Origin: Caryophanales bacterium
GTDB lineage: Bacteria > Bacillota > Bacilli > Alicyclobacillales > SLC66
DNA: 5,189 nucleotides
Assembly (NCBI GenBank): GCA_027341705.1
Contig: DAIELO010000097.1
Coordinates: forward strand, 1-5,189
Direction of reading: 5' to 3'
Part shown: positions 1 to 5,189 of the stretch, in pieces
Numbering within the stretch: the stretch's first letter is position 1
Layout of the letters: the number at the start of each line of letters is the position of its first letter
Made by a program: the position numbers and the translations under genes
Notes under the pieces: generated by a model
Database searches by the model: none
Seen by the model: only the letters and a program-made list of their open reading frames with translations
What the model was told of the DNA's origin: nothing

Positions 1-852
1 CTCTCCTGTATTAGCAACAGCAGCCTTTGCCTCCGTACCCACCTTTGTTGCCACATTCGCGTCTGGCTTCACCTGCACATTTGGTGATCCTGGTTGTACC
101 TGTTCATGTCCATGGATTTGGTTGTGCTGAACTGGCGATGGATTCAACCGTTGCGCTCCTGTATTAGCAACAGCAGCCTTTGCCCCCGCACCCGCCTTTG
201 TTGCCACATTCGCGTCTGGCTTTACCTGCACATTTGGTGATCCTAGTTGTACCTGTTCATGTCCAAGTAATGTGCTTTGGAATCCTTGACTTAATTTGTT
301 TTTAGCTCCAACATGATGTGCCTGACCTTGCTCTGATACAAGTTGATGAACCCTGGTCCTAATTTGATGTAATTGGCTCGCTGTATTAGCAGACACCTTT
401 GTTGCTTCTGTCTCAGTTATCTGTTTTGTTCGCAAATGTCCAACATTAAAATGCGAATGATTATCGTTCAAAGGATCTACCAATACATGATTTTGCGCTA
501 CCACAAAAGCACCAGCAATCCCCTGAGCAGAGATGTCAGCCTGAGTAACAGTTTGCTCAGACTGATGCATTCTATGATGATTTTTGATACTCGTGGTGAC
601 ATGTTGCTGCCTATGTTGCAAATCAGGCAACACCGTCTTTTTTGAAGGAGGAGAAGTATATATTTTCTTATTTGTTGTAACTTTTTTTGCATCTTTATGT
701 GTATTTGCACTTGTCAATCCATTATTAAGATACTGTTGAAATTCATCGCGCTTCGGTTCAGACGTAGTACTTGGCGACTTACTTTTTTTAACATCACGAT
801 GTTCTTTCGTCCCCAAATTGACTGCCGCATGATCAACCGGTATCCAAGGCAT
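1..852 (-). CDS. fliK: Probable FliK, flagellar hook-length control protein (N-terminal part, partial)
   Basis: An open frame of 284 codons starts at ATG 852 (MPWIPVDHAAVNLG) and is still open at the left edge. FliK is the secreted molecular ruler whose N-terminal part is exported and measures the hook; its C-terminal domain then switches export specificity through FlhB. Only the N-terminal part is visible. It is hydrophilic, rich in Q, H, K, T, S and A, with no membrane segment or signal peptide, as expected for the disordered, poorly conserved ruler region. The diagnostic C-terminal Flg_hook domain would lie outside, so the name rests on position after ylxF and on composition. Residues about 197-233 and 248-284 are near-identical copies of a 37-residue unit (GHEQVQ...GSPNVQVKPDANVATK...AKAAVANTG) at a 51-residue period. 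T7 runs also occur on the plus strand of this gene. Confidence 0.75.
   Translation of the reverse strand, partial: MPWIPVDHAAVNLGTKEHRDVKKSKSPSTTSEPKRDEFQQYLNNGLTSANTHKDAKKVTTNKKIYTSPPSKKTVLPDLQHRQQHVTTSIKNHHRMHQSEQTVTQADISAQGIAGAFVVAQNHVLVDPLNDNHSHFNVGHLRTKQITETEATKVSANTASQLHQIRTRVHQLVSEQGQAHHVGAKNKLSQGFQSTLLGHEQVQLGSPNVQVKPDANVATKAGAGAKAAVANTGAQRLNPSPVQHNQIHGHEQVQPGSPNVQVKPDANVATKVGTEAKAAVANTGE
3..265 (-). repeat. Tandem repeat in fliK: two 110-bp units, 153-bp period
   Basis: Bases 3-112 and 156-265 match at 105 of 110 positions by eye, separated by 43 bp of unrelated sequence (113-155). The period is 153 bp, exactly 51 codons, so the reading frame is kept. All five differences are transitions. 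Four change the residue (A/V, A/T, G/E and L/P) and one is silent. The first-listed copy reaches the window edge, so more units may follow outside. Confidence 0.92.
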
Positions 853-917
853 CCACGATACTCCCCTAAACTAAACATTATTATATAAAATGATCATACC
901 ATATAAATATGGAAGAA
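853..917 (-). other. AT-rich ylxF-fliK intergenic gap with possible weak promoter
   Basis: This is the only gap longer than 12 nt between genes in the window. CCATAT and ATATGG (899-904 and 907-912) form a 6-bp A/T-rich inverted repeat. Read on the minus strand, TGG-TATGAT (901-893) resembles an extended sigma-A -10 element, with TTAATT about 17 nt upstream (921-916) matching three of six -35 positions. TATAAT occurs again at 885-880. In DNA this AT-rich such matches arise easily, so an internal promoter for fliK is only a possibility. There is no GC-rich hairpin or U-tract to suggest termination. Confidence 0.25.
861..867 (-). promoter_or_regulatory. Ribosome binding site of the fliK-position gene
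   Basis: The minus strand reads AGGGGAG, 8 nt before ATG at 852. A GTG at 856 lies closer but its frame meets a stop after seven codons, so ATG 852 is the start. Confidence 0.7.
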
Positions 918-1496
918 TTAAGCCCCCGCCTTTAAGAGTTTGGCTGCCAAATTCACCTTCATTTGCGAAAGAATGGACGCTTGCTCTACAGCACTCATTG
1001 CCTGTAGCGTTTGTACTTGTGTGCTAAAAGGTAATTGCGACAAAATTTGCGCTGCTTGCACTGCGCTCATACTAGTGTAAACTGCTGCCTGTTTGGCTAT
1101 TTGTCCCTTGATTTGCTGAGTCTTCAATAACGTAGTTTGCGTTTTTTTCAAATTGACTTGGGTAGTTTGTAGCGTGCTTTTTGCCTTCGTTAATTCTATT
1201 TGCAAATGATGTAATTGAGAAGATAATGTTTGGATTTGTGTAGTCTTATTCTTTAACTGTACCTTTAATGTCGCTACTTGCACGGGTATTGGTATTGGCA
1301 AAGGCGGCTCTCCCAAGACATGACGCACCATGGGAACTTTTTGTAATTGACCTGACACTTTCCCCACGACATTAAAGCCAATTAACTGCAATACCACGAC
1401 GGCGAGTATCATTGCGAAGAAAACGGGCAGCAGCACATAAAAAAAGAAGAATGAAATTGGCCGGGATTTTTTTTTAGCGCCTATAGATTTTTCCAG
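918..1496 (-). CDS. ylxF: YlxF/MotE-like membrane-anchored coiled-coil protein, probable CTG start
   Basis: From CTG 1496 the protein has 192 residues. It has a short basic N terminus (GAKKKSRP), one hydrophobic segment (about 16-41, FFFFYVLLPVFFAMILAVVV and on), a proline-rich linker (PPLPIPIPV), and a Q/T/L-rich coiled coil (about 74-135). Its C terminus is MgtE_N-like, with two diverged 24-residue units each starting MSAV (at 143 and 167) and containing AAQILSQLP or QASILSQM. This layout and the place between fliJ and fliK match Bacillus ylxF, often labelled MotE-like. Its exact role in Bacilli is not settled; a periplasmic or membrane partner in motor or export assembly is plausible. The shorter GTG 1436 start (172 residues) would cut off the positive N terminus and part of the membrane segment, and has only pyrimidines upstream. 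An A9 run (minus strand, 1475-1467) lies in codons 8-10. The gene overlaps fliJ by 23 bp. Confidence 0.85.
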   Translation of the reverse strand: MEKSIGAKKKSRPISFFFFYVLLPVFFAMILAVVVLQLIGFNVVGKVSGQLQKVPMVRHVLGEPPLPIPIPVQVATLKVQLKNKTTQIQTLSSQLHHLQIELTKAKSTLQTTQVNLKKTQTTLLKTQQIKGQIAKQAAVYTSMSAVQAAQILSQLPFSTQVQTLQAMSAVEQASILSQMKVNLAAKLLKAGA

Positions 1497-1953
1497 ATTT
1501 TTCTACCTCCTCAAACAAGTGCTGAGCATTTTCTCCGTACCTCTGAATCGCCAAATCATCAGCAGATTTAATTTCGCGCGTTGCTATCTCTCTCATTAAT
1601 TCTGATTCCATACGAGCGCTTTGCAAGCGCCATTTTTCTTTCTCTTGATAAGCCAACAGAGTTTGCTCACGACACACTTCAAAAGCGCTCCTAGTGACCT
1701 CTACCAATTCGTGCTGGTTTTTTTGTTTGTCTTCCAAATAGCCCAAATACAAATCCCACATCATCGCATCTTCCCCTGTCAAGGACTGCGCTATAGAAGT
1801 AGCTTCAGCTTCCTGTATCATGTCATTAATGATACGTAATTCTTGTTTCGCAGACTGCCACACTTCAGCAGACTGTTTTTGTTCCCATTCTCTCATTTTC
1901 AAAAGCGAATCATACAACTGCAGCAACCTAGTCACTTGTTGCATATTTCTCAT
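1474..1953 (-). CDS. fliJ: FliJ flagellar export chaperone / ATPase stalk
   Basis: FliJ is a soluble antiparallel coiled-coil protein resembling the gamma subunit of F1-ATPase. It inserts into the FliI hexamer, contacts FlhA and helps recycle export chaperones. This protein has 159 residues, close to the usual length of about 150. It is strongly helical, charged and lacks membrane segments. Its N-terminal helix has the FliJ-like pattern LLQLYDSLLKMREWEQKQSA, and its second half is rich in E, K, R and A (ARMESELMREIATREIKSADD). Sequence alone is weakly diagnostic for this family, so the position directly after fliI, with an ATGA overlap, carries much of the weight. AAGGGG (1964-1969) lies 10 nt before the ATG. 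The last codons (EEV) contain the ribosome binding site of the next gene. Confidence 0.92.
   Translation of the reverse strand: MRNMQQVTRLLQLYDSLLKMREWEQKQSAEVWQSAKQELRIINDMIQEAEATSIAQSLTGEDAMMWDLYLGYLEDKQKNQHELVEVTRSAFEVCREQTLLAYQEKEKWRLQSARMESELMREIATREIKSADDLAIQRYGENAQHLFEEVEKSGKIYRR
1505..1512 (-). promoter_or_regulatory. Strong Shine-Dalgarno pointing to a CTG start for ylxF
   Basis: The minus strand reads GAGGAGGT, one of the best ribosome binding sites in the window, inside the EEV codons near the end of fliJ. From GGAGG (1510-1506) there are 9 nt to CTG at 1496-1494, which is in frame with ylxF. No ATG, GTG or TTG occurs in any frame between this site and the ATG/GTG pair at 1438/1436, some 70 nt downstream. 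Confidence 0.65.
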
Positions 1954-3281
1954 CCAAGAGATACCCCTTCGACAATGTCCTGTAAATTTTGCACTGTAGC
2001 TCCAAATGTTGATATCTCATCAACTTCTTGTCGCAAAAATGAGAGCAATCTAGACTCTCGATCAATTGCTGCATCAGCGAGATAATCACTACCACTGCGA
2101 TAAGCGCCTATGCGGATCAAATCTTCCACATCTTTTTTAGCTGACAGTAGAGCACGTGCTATCTTTGCCGCTTCACGATGCTCAGGGGTAACCACATCAT
2201 TCATCAAACGACTAATACTCTGTAACGAATCGATTGACGGAAAATGGCCGCGATTAGCGAGATCTCTTTGTAATACGATATGCCCATCCAGAATACCACG
2301 AACGGCGTCAGATATCGGGTCTTGCATATCGTCTCCTTCGACAAGTACCGTATAAATCCCTGTTATTGAACCTTTTTCAGATCGCCCTGCTCGCTCAAGC
2401 AATTTTGGCAGCATCGCAAAAACGGAAGGGGTATATCCACGCGAAGTGGGAGGTTCGCCAATTGCCAGTCCGATTTCCCTAGATGCCATGGCAAAACGAG
2501 TTACCGAGTCCATCATTAGAGCAACACGTTTCCCTTGATCACGGTAGTATTCGGCGATAGCAGTTGCCACAAAAGCTCCCTTTACCCTCACCAGCGGAGG
2601 CTGGTCAGATGTCGCCACAATCACAACAGATCGCCTCAGACCTTCTGCACCTAAGTCGCGTTCAATAAATTCGCGCACTTCTCTGCCTCGCTCGCCTATC
2701 AGCGCAATCACGTTGATGTCTGCCTCACTATTACGTGCTACCATGCCAAGTAATGTGCTTTTTCCCACACCACTGCCAGCAAACAACCCGACTCTTTGGC
2801 CTAGCCCCAACGTTAACAATCCGTCAATTACCCGCACACCGGTAGCAAGTGGTTCATCGATACGTGGTCTAGACAACGGCGAAGGAGGATCGTTTTGAAT
2901 GTGAATCCATTCTTCGCCCGAAATAGGGCCTAGTCCATCCATAGGTCTTCCTAGCCCGTCCACCACCCGCCCCAATAGATCCGCACCTACACGCACCGTC
3001 AACGAGTCACTGGTGGCCTCCACCTCACTACCAGGCGCAAGCCCCTCCACTGGACCAAGCGGCATCAGAAGTACCAAGTCATTGCGAAATCCTACCACTT
3101 CGCTGATGATCGGCACACCTGTTTGATCTCTAATCAAACAGACATCACCAATTCTCGTTGCTGGTCCCCGTGATTCTATAGTTAATCCAATAACTTTTTC
3201 AATTCGACCATTGACACGAAATAGTCGAATACCAAAAAGTTTGTCGGAGTATTCACTCACTTTGCGATTCGGCAATAACAC
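1950..3281 (-). CDS. fliI: FliI flagellum-specific ATPase of the type III export apparatus
   Basis: FliI is the F1-beta-like hexameric ATPase that, with FliH and FliJ, unfolds and feeds flagellar substrates into the export gate at the cytoplasmic base. From GTG 3281 the protein has 443 residues, the usual family length; TTG 3302 would add 7. An N-terminal beta-barrel domain covers about 15-85. The nucleotide-binding domain has Walker A GSGVGKST (169-176), GERGRE with the catalytic-type glutamate (196-201), and the Walker B strand ending MMDS (256-259). It is followed by SRGYTPSVFAMLPKLLERAG, which is characteristic of type III/FliI ATPases rather than F1 subunits. The C-terminal helical domain includes SDAVRGILDGHIVL and ends VEGVSLG. 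All key residues are present. Its TGA overlaps the fliJ ATG (ATGA), and its 5' end overlaps fliH. Virulence type III ATPases are the main alternative, but the flagellar context settles it. Confidence 0.98.
   Translation of the reverse strand: MLLPNRKVSEYSDKLFGIRLFRVNGRIEKVIGLTIESRGPATRIGDVCLIRDQTGVPIISEVVGFRNDLVLLMPLGPVEGLAPGSEVEATSDSLTVRVGADLLGRVVDGLGRPMDGLGPISGEEWIHIQNDPPSPLSRPRIDEPLATGVRVIDGLLTLGLGQRVGLFAGSGVGKSTLLGMVARNSEADINVIALIGERGREVREFIERDLGAEGLRRSVVIVATSDQPPLVRVKGAFVATAIAEYYRDQGKRVALMMDSVTRFAMASREIGLAIGEPPTSRGYTPSVFAMLPKLLERAGRSEKGSITGIYTVLVEGDDMQDPISDAVRGILDGHIVLQRDLANRGHFPSIDSLQSISRLMNDVVTPEHREAAKIARALLSAKKDVEDLIRIGAYRSGSDYLADAAIDRESRLLSFLRQEVDEISTFGATVQNLQDIVEGVSLG
3119..3141. 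repeat. 9-bp inverted repeat inside fliI
   Basis: CTGTTTGAT (3119-3127) and ATCAAACAG (3133-3141) are perfect reverse complements with a 5-nt loop, near the 5' end of fliI in the codons for VCLIRDQTG. No U-tract follows on the minus strand, so a terminator is unlikely. It may be chance. Confidence 0.6.
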
Positions 3282-4059
3282 TTGATTCCCACTCCTTGGC
3301 AAGCGATGTTAGTGCCTTGTGAAGTTGTTCCAATCTAGTGCCGAGTCTTCCGTCCACAGTTCCGTATTCTGTGGCAATCACCACATCTCCAGGGCTGAGC
3401 GAACGGTCAGGTAAAATCAATAATTCCACCCTCTGTAAAAAAGAACGTTCAAAACTATTCCGGTGATGAATGACAGAAGGAAAATCAGTCGGTGCCACAC
3501 GAACCTCGACCTTAAATGCCCGTTCTACTTCAGTCAAAAGTGTACGCACTAGTTGTGGAATATAATCCAGTGCATTTTGTACATATTCCCCAACTATTTG
3601 TTCTACTGCTACCATGGCCAGATCGATCAAAAAAGGTTCTGAACCGGTTACTCGTTCACGCCGCTCCACTTCAGCCATGCGCAGAACTTCCTGCGCCATT
3701 ACTACATGTTTATTGGCATCCTCTAGACCCTTGGCGTAACCGTCATCATGACCAACACGCCAACCCTCTTGGCGTGCCAATTCTTTGACTCCTTCTGCAT
3801 CCTGATTGCCCTGATCAATTAATTCCAATGCACGAGTACGAGCATTTTCCACAATTTCTTCAGCCTGTTTCCTGATCCCCTCTAATTCTTGGTGCTTGTC
3901 TTGAATTTGCTCATTTAACCATGCCAACTCTTGATCTTTGATAGGCTTTTCATTGACTTTTCCAGAAGAAGCAACTACCAACTGTTCAATCACCACGTCA
4001 GAAAAATGAATAGCTCTTTCAGGCATTTTTCCATCACCTGAGCGAAAAACTTTAGACAA
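3253..4059 (-). CDS. fliH: FliH, regulator of the flagellar export ATPase
   Basis: FliH forms a dimer that binds the N terminus of FliI, holds it inactive, and tethers it to FliN and the export gate. From the TTG start the protein has 268 residues. Starting at GTG 4098 it would have 281, with 13 extra residues read over the fliG end. After a variable N terminus beginning SKVFRSGDG comes a charged coiled-coil segment (about 42-100, ending with ELARQEG). Next is the glycine-spaced stretch GWRVGHDDGYAKG (about 99-111), typical of FliH/HrpE-type stators. The C-terminal domain (about 137-257) includes the conserved DRSLSPGDVV...TVDGRLGTRLEQL. It overlaps fliG by 8 bp at its 5' end and fliI by about 29 bp at its 3' end. 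Identity is firm from motifs and order; the start codon is inferred. Confidence 0.95.
   Translation of the reverse strand: MSKVFRSGDGKMPERAIHFSDVVIEQLVVASSGKVNEKPIKDQELAWLNEQIQDKHQELEGIRKQAEEIVENARTRALELIDQGNQDAEGVKELARQEGWRVGHDDGYAKGLEDANKHVVMAQEVLRMAEVERRERVTGSEPFLIDLAMVAVEQIVGEYVQNALDYIPQLVRTLLTEVERAFKVEVRVAPTDFPSVIHHRNSFERSFLQRVELLILPDRSLSPGDVVIATEYGTVDGRLGTRLEQLHKALTSLAKEWESSVIAESQSE
3292..3296 (-). promoter_or_regulatory. Ribosome binding site that decides the fliI start
   Basis: The minus strand reads AGGAG 10 nt before GTG at 3281. This sits downstream of the alternative TTG at 3302, which has only a weak AAGG upstream. A second TTG at 3275 is 16 nt away. GTG 3281 fits best. Confidence 0.6.
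3756..3776. repeat. 8-bp inverted repeat inside fliH with a third copy of one arm
   Basis: CACGCCAA (3756-3763) and TTGGCGTG (3769-3776) are perfect reverse complements around a 5-nt loop. A further TTGGCGT at 3731-3737 could pair with the same CACGCCAA arm, giving two mutually exclusive stems. The region codes for the GWRVG part of FliH. Length alone does not exclude chance. Confidence 0.5.
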
Positions 4060-5062
4060 GGACATCATCTCCCCCGCCACGCGCGACGACAATTTCACCC
4101 ATATCTTCTAAACGGCGAATTTGTGCAACAATTCGCTGTTGCGCTTCCTCGACATCACGCAACCTGACAGGACCCGCATATTCCATTTCTTCTTTAAAAG
4201 TCTCCACCATACGTTTGGACAAATTCTTAAAGACAACATCACGCACATCTTCACTTGCTGTGCGCAGCGCAAGAATCAGATCACTTTGCTCAATATCACG
4301 AATCACACGCTGAATCGCACGATTATCCAACATGACAATATCTTCAAATACAAACATTTTCTTTTTAATTTCTTCCGCCAACTGCGGGTCGCTGATTTCT
4401 AGCGTTTCCATAATGCTTCGTTCAGTGGCGCGATCCACATCATTGATAATTTGGACAATCGCATCTAATCCACCGACAGACGTAGTATCCATCATTGTGG
4501 TAGAAGCAATCTTATTTTCCAACATGCGTTCAATCGAACTAACCACATCAGGACTAGTTGCATCCATTTTCGCCACTCGACGTGCAACATCCGAACGCAA
4601 TGGCTGCGGTAATTCGCTCAGAATCGCTGCTGCTTGTTTTGCATCTAAATAAGAAAGTACCAGTGCTATGGTTTGCGGATGTTCATTTTGGATGAAGTTT
4701 AATATTTGCGCAGCGTTGGCTTTTCGAGCAAACTCAAATGGTCGCACTTGTAAAGTAGCTGTCAATTTTTCTAAAATTGACAGTGCGCGTTCTGAACCTA
4801 ACGCCTTTTGCAACACTTCTTTTGCATACTCAATGCCACCCTGTGAAATATACTCTTCTGCGATAGCAAGATCATGAAACTCCTGCAAAATATTTGTACG
4901 ATCATCACTATCCACCTTGCGAAGTGTGGCAATTTCTAACGTTAACTGTTCAATTTCATCTTCACGCAAATGCTTATAGACATTAGCAGCGACTTCCGGT
5001 CCTAATGAAATGAGCAAGATGGCTGCCTTTTGTTTATTACTAATTTGTTCAACATGTCTCAC
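4052..5062 (-). CDS. fliG: FliG flagellar motor switch / rotor protein
   Basis: The protein has 336 residues, the usual FliG length. FliG sits on the cytoplasmic face of the FliF ring, contacts MotA through its C-terminal domain to generate torque, and with FliM and FliN sets rotation direction. The N-terminal FliF-binding domain (about 1-100) begins with SNKQKAAILLISLG. The middle domain carries the hallmark EHPQT (127-131) followed by IALVLSYL. The hinge motif MFVF is at 236-239. The C-terminal torque helix region starts at LDNRAIQRVIRDI (about 245-257) and keeps the expected pattern of charged residues. The start is GTG with AAGGGG 8 nt upstream. The 3' end overlaps the 5' end of fliH, and the glycine-rich C-terminal codons double as the fliH ribosome binding site. 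No truncation or frameshift is seen. A perfect 11-bp inverted repeat lies inside the gene at 4759-4783. Confidence 0.98.
   Translation of the reverse strand: MRHVEQISNKQKAAILLISLGPEVAANVYKHLREDEIEQLTLEIATLRKVDSDDRTNILQEFHDLAIAEEYISQGGIEYAKEVLQKALGSERALSILEKLTATLQVRPFEFARKANAAQILNFIQNEHPQTIALVLSYLDAKQAAAILSELPQPLRSDVARRVAKMDATSPDVVSSIERMLENKIASTTMMDTTSVGGLDAIVQIINDVDRATERSIMETLEISDPQLAEEIKKKMFVFEDIVMLDNRAIQRVIRDIEQSDLILALRTASEDVRDVVFKNLSKRMVETFKEEMEYAGPVRLRDVEEAQQRIVAQIRRLEDMGEIVVARGGGDDVLV
4069..4075 (-). promoter_or_regulatory. Ribosome binding site that decides the fliH start
   Basis: The minus strand reads GGGGGAG, inside the last codons of fliG. Two in-frame ATG codons (4068 and 4065) follow at 0 and 3 nt, too close for initiation. 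The TTG at 4059 lies 9 nt away, at the normal distance. A more upstream in-frame GTG (4098) has no comparable purine tract in front of it. TTG at 4059 is therefore preferred. Confidence 0.6.
4759..4783. repeat. Perfect 11-bp inverted repeat inside fliG
   Basis: The left arm CTGTCAATTTT (4759-4769) and right arm AAAATTGACAG (4773-4783) are perfect reverse complements separated by TCT. In the fliG mRNA this would form an 11-bp stem with an AGA loop, over the codons for SILEKLTA. The closing end is GC-containing but the loop side is A/U only, and no U-tract follows on the minus strand, so it is not a standard terminator. Function is unknown; it may simply follow from the coding sequence. Confidence 0.7.
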
Positions 5063-5070
5063 TCATTTCA

Positions 5071-5076
5071 CCCCTT
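5071..5076 (-). promoter_or_regulatory. Ribosome binding site of fliG
   Basis: The minus strand reads AAGGGG here, 8 nt before the GTG at 5062. It overlaps the fliF TAA. A nearby ATG (5066-5064) is in another frame and meets a stop after five codons, so the Shine-Dalgarno supports GTG as the start. Confidence 0.75.
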
Positions 5077-5189
5077 AATCCTCAGATAGCCATGTGCGTA
5101 CAAGCGATGCAAAGGCGTCTGGTCGTCGTGAAGCCAATTCTTTTAGCTCATTTGATACGATTGATTCCTGTGATTCTGGCACCTGATTA
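5075..5189 (-). CDS. fliF: FliF flagellar MS-ring protein, C-terminal end only (partial)
   Basis: This is the last 37 codons of an open frame that enters from the right edge and stops at TAA (5077-5075). The visible peptide begins NQVPES and ends SLVRTWLSED. FliF proteins of Bacilli typically end with a short acidic tail of the form (I/L)(I/V)RTWL(x)ED, which follows the second membrane segment and binds the N-terminal domain of FliG. That ending, and the position 12 nt upstream of fliG, support the call. Known role: FliF assembles the inner-membrane MS-ring, the platform for the switch and export apparatus. The membrane segments and periplasmic ring domains lie outside the window. Its stop codon overlaps the Shine-Dalgarno of fliG, so the two genes are probably translationally coupled. 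Confidence 0.92.
   Translation of the reverse strand, partial: NQVPESQESIVSNELKELASRRPDAFASLVRTWLSED

Noticed and set aside
3..265. Repeat region as a CRISPR array
   Set aside because: The units are 110 bp, only two are present, differences lie within the units, and the period keeps the coding frame.
498..710. Minus-strand 70-codon frame inside the fliK region
   Set aside because: It is an alternative frame of the longer fliK-position reading frame, rich in L, R and C, with no independent support.
1461..1480. T9 run on the plus strand as a terminator
   Set aside because: No GC-rich stem precedes it on the plus strand, and on the coding (minus) strand it is an A-run inside ylxF.
263..2760. 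A 16-bp identity (AAAGCACATTACTTGG) between fliK (about 263-278) and the Walker A region of fliI (about 2744-2759), both read as STLLG in the same frame
   Set aside because: Flanks differ at once, and there is no second shared block. It looks like coincidence, though a tiny gene-conversion patch cannot be excluded.
1950..3302. fliI as a virulence type III or F1 ATPase subunit
   Set aside because: The PSVFAMLPKLLERAG stretch and the flanking fliH and fliJ mark it as flagellar.
1..5189. Plus-strand open frames, for example 373-645, 1843-2085, 2110-2355, 3516-3788, 4332-4652
   Set aside because: They lie antisense to well-supported flagellar genes, have no recognisable domains, unusual composition and no convincing ribosome binding sites; they are shadows.
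1..5189. A previously undescribed system, mobile element, phage or defence genes
   Set aside because: All coding space is accounted for by a standard flagellar gene order; no transposase, integrase, tRNA or composition break was seen.

Overview
The window is one end-to-end piece of a flagellar gene cluster. Every gene lies on the minus strand, so transcription runs from the right edge to the left. In order of transcription it holds the 3' end of fliF (MS-ring), fliG (rotor/switch), fliH (ATPase regulator), fliI (export ATPase), fliJ (export chaperone/stalk), a ylxF/MotE-like membrane protein, and the first 284 codons of a gene in the fliK (hook-length control) position, which runs off the left edge. 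The order fliF-G-H-I-J-ylxF-fliK matches the fla/che operon of Bacillus and relatives. Together with strong purine-rich Shine-Dalgarno sites and moderate-to-low GC, it points to a flagellated Bacillota, probably class Bacilli. A finer placement (an Alicyclobacillaceae-like spore former would fit) is only a guess.

The genes are tightly packed: fliF-fliG 12 nt gap, fliG/fliH overlap, fliH/fliI overlap, fliI/fliJ ATGA overlap, and fliJ/ylxF overlap. They are almost certainly co-transcribed and probably translationally coupled. The only real gap is about 65 nt of AT-rich DNA between ylxF and fliK; it carries a small inverted repeat and a weak promoter-like sequence. Several starts are non-ATG. 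fliG uses GTG, fliI most likely GTG, fliH most likely TTG, and ylxF appears to use CTG, judged from Shine-Dalgarno placement.

The products work together in the basal body. FliF and FliG form the MS-ring and rotor. FliH, FliI and FliJ form the cytoplasmic ATPase complex that feeds the flagellar type III export gate. FliK would be the secreted ruler that sets hook length. YlxF is a single-pass membrane coiled-coil protein with an MgtE_N/FliG-like helical module.

I found no new system, mobile element, RNA gene or CRISPR array. The points most worth a second look are the apparent CTG start of ylxF, a 153-bp tandem repeat inside fliK whose copies differ by five transitions, and short perfect inverted repeats inside fliG, fliH and fliI.
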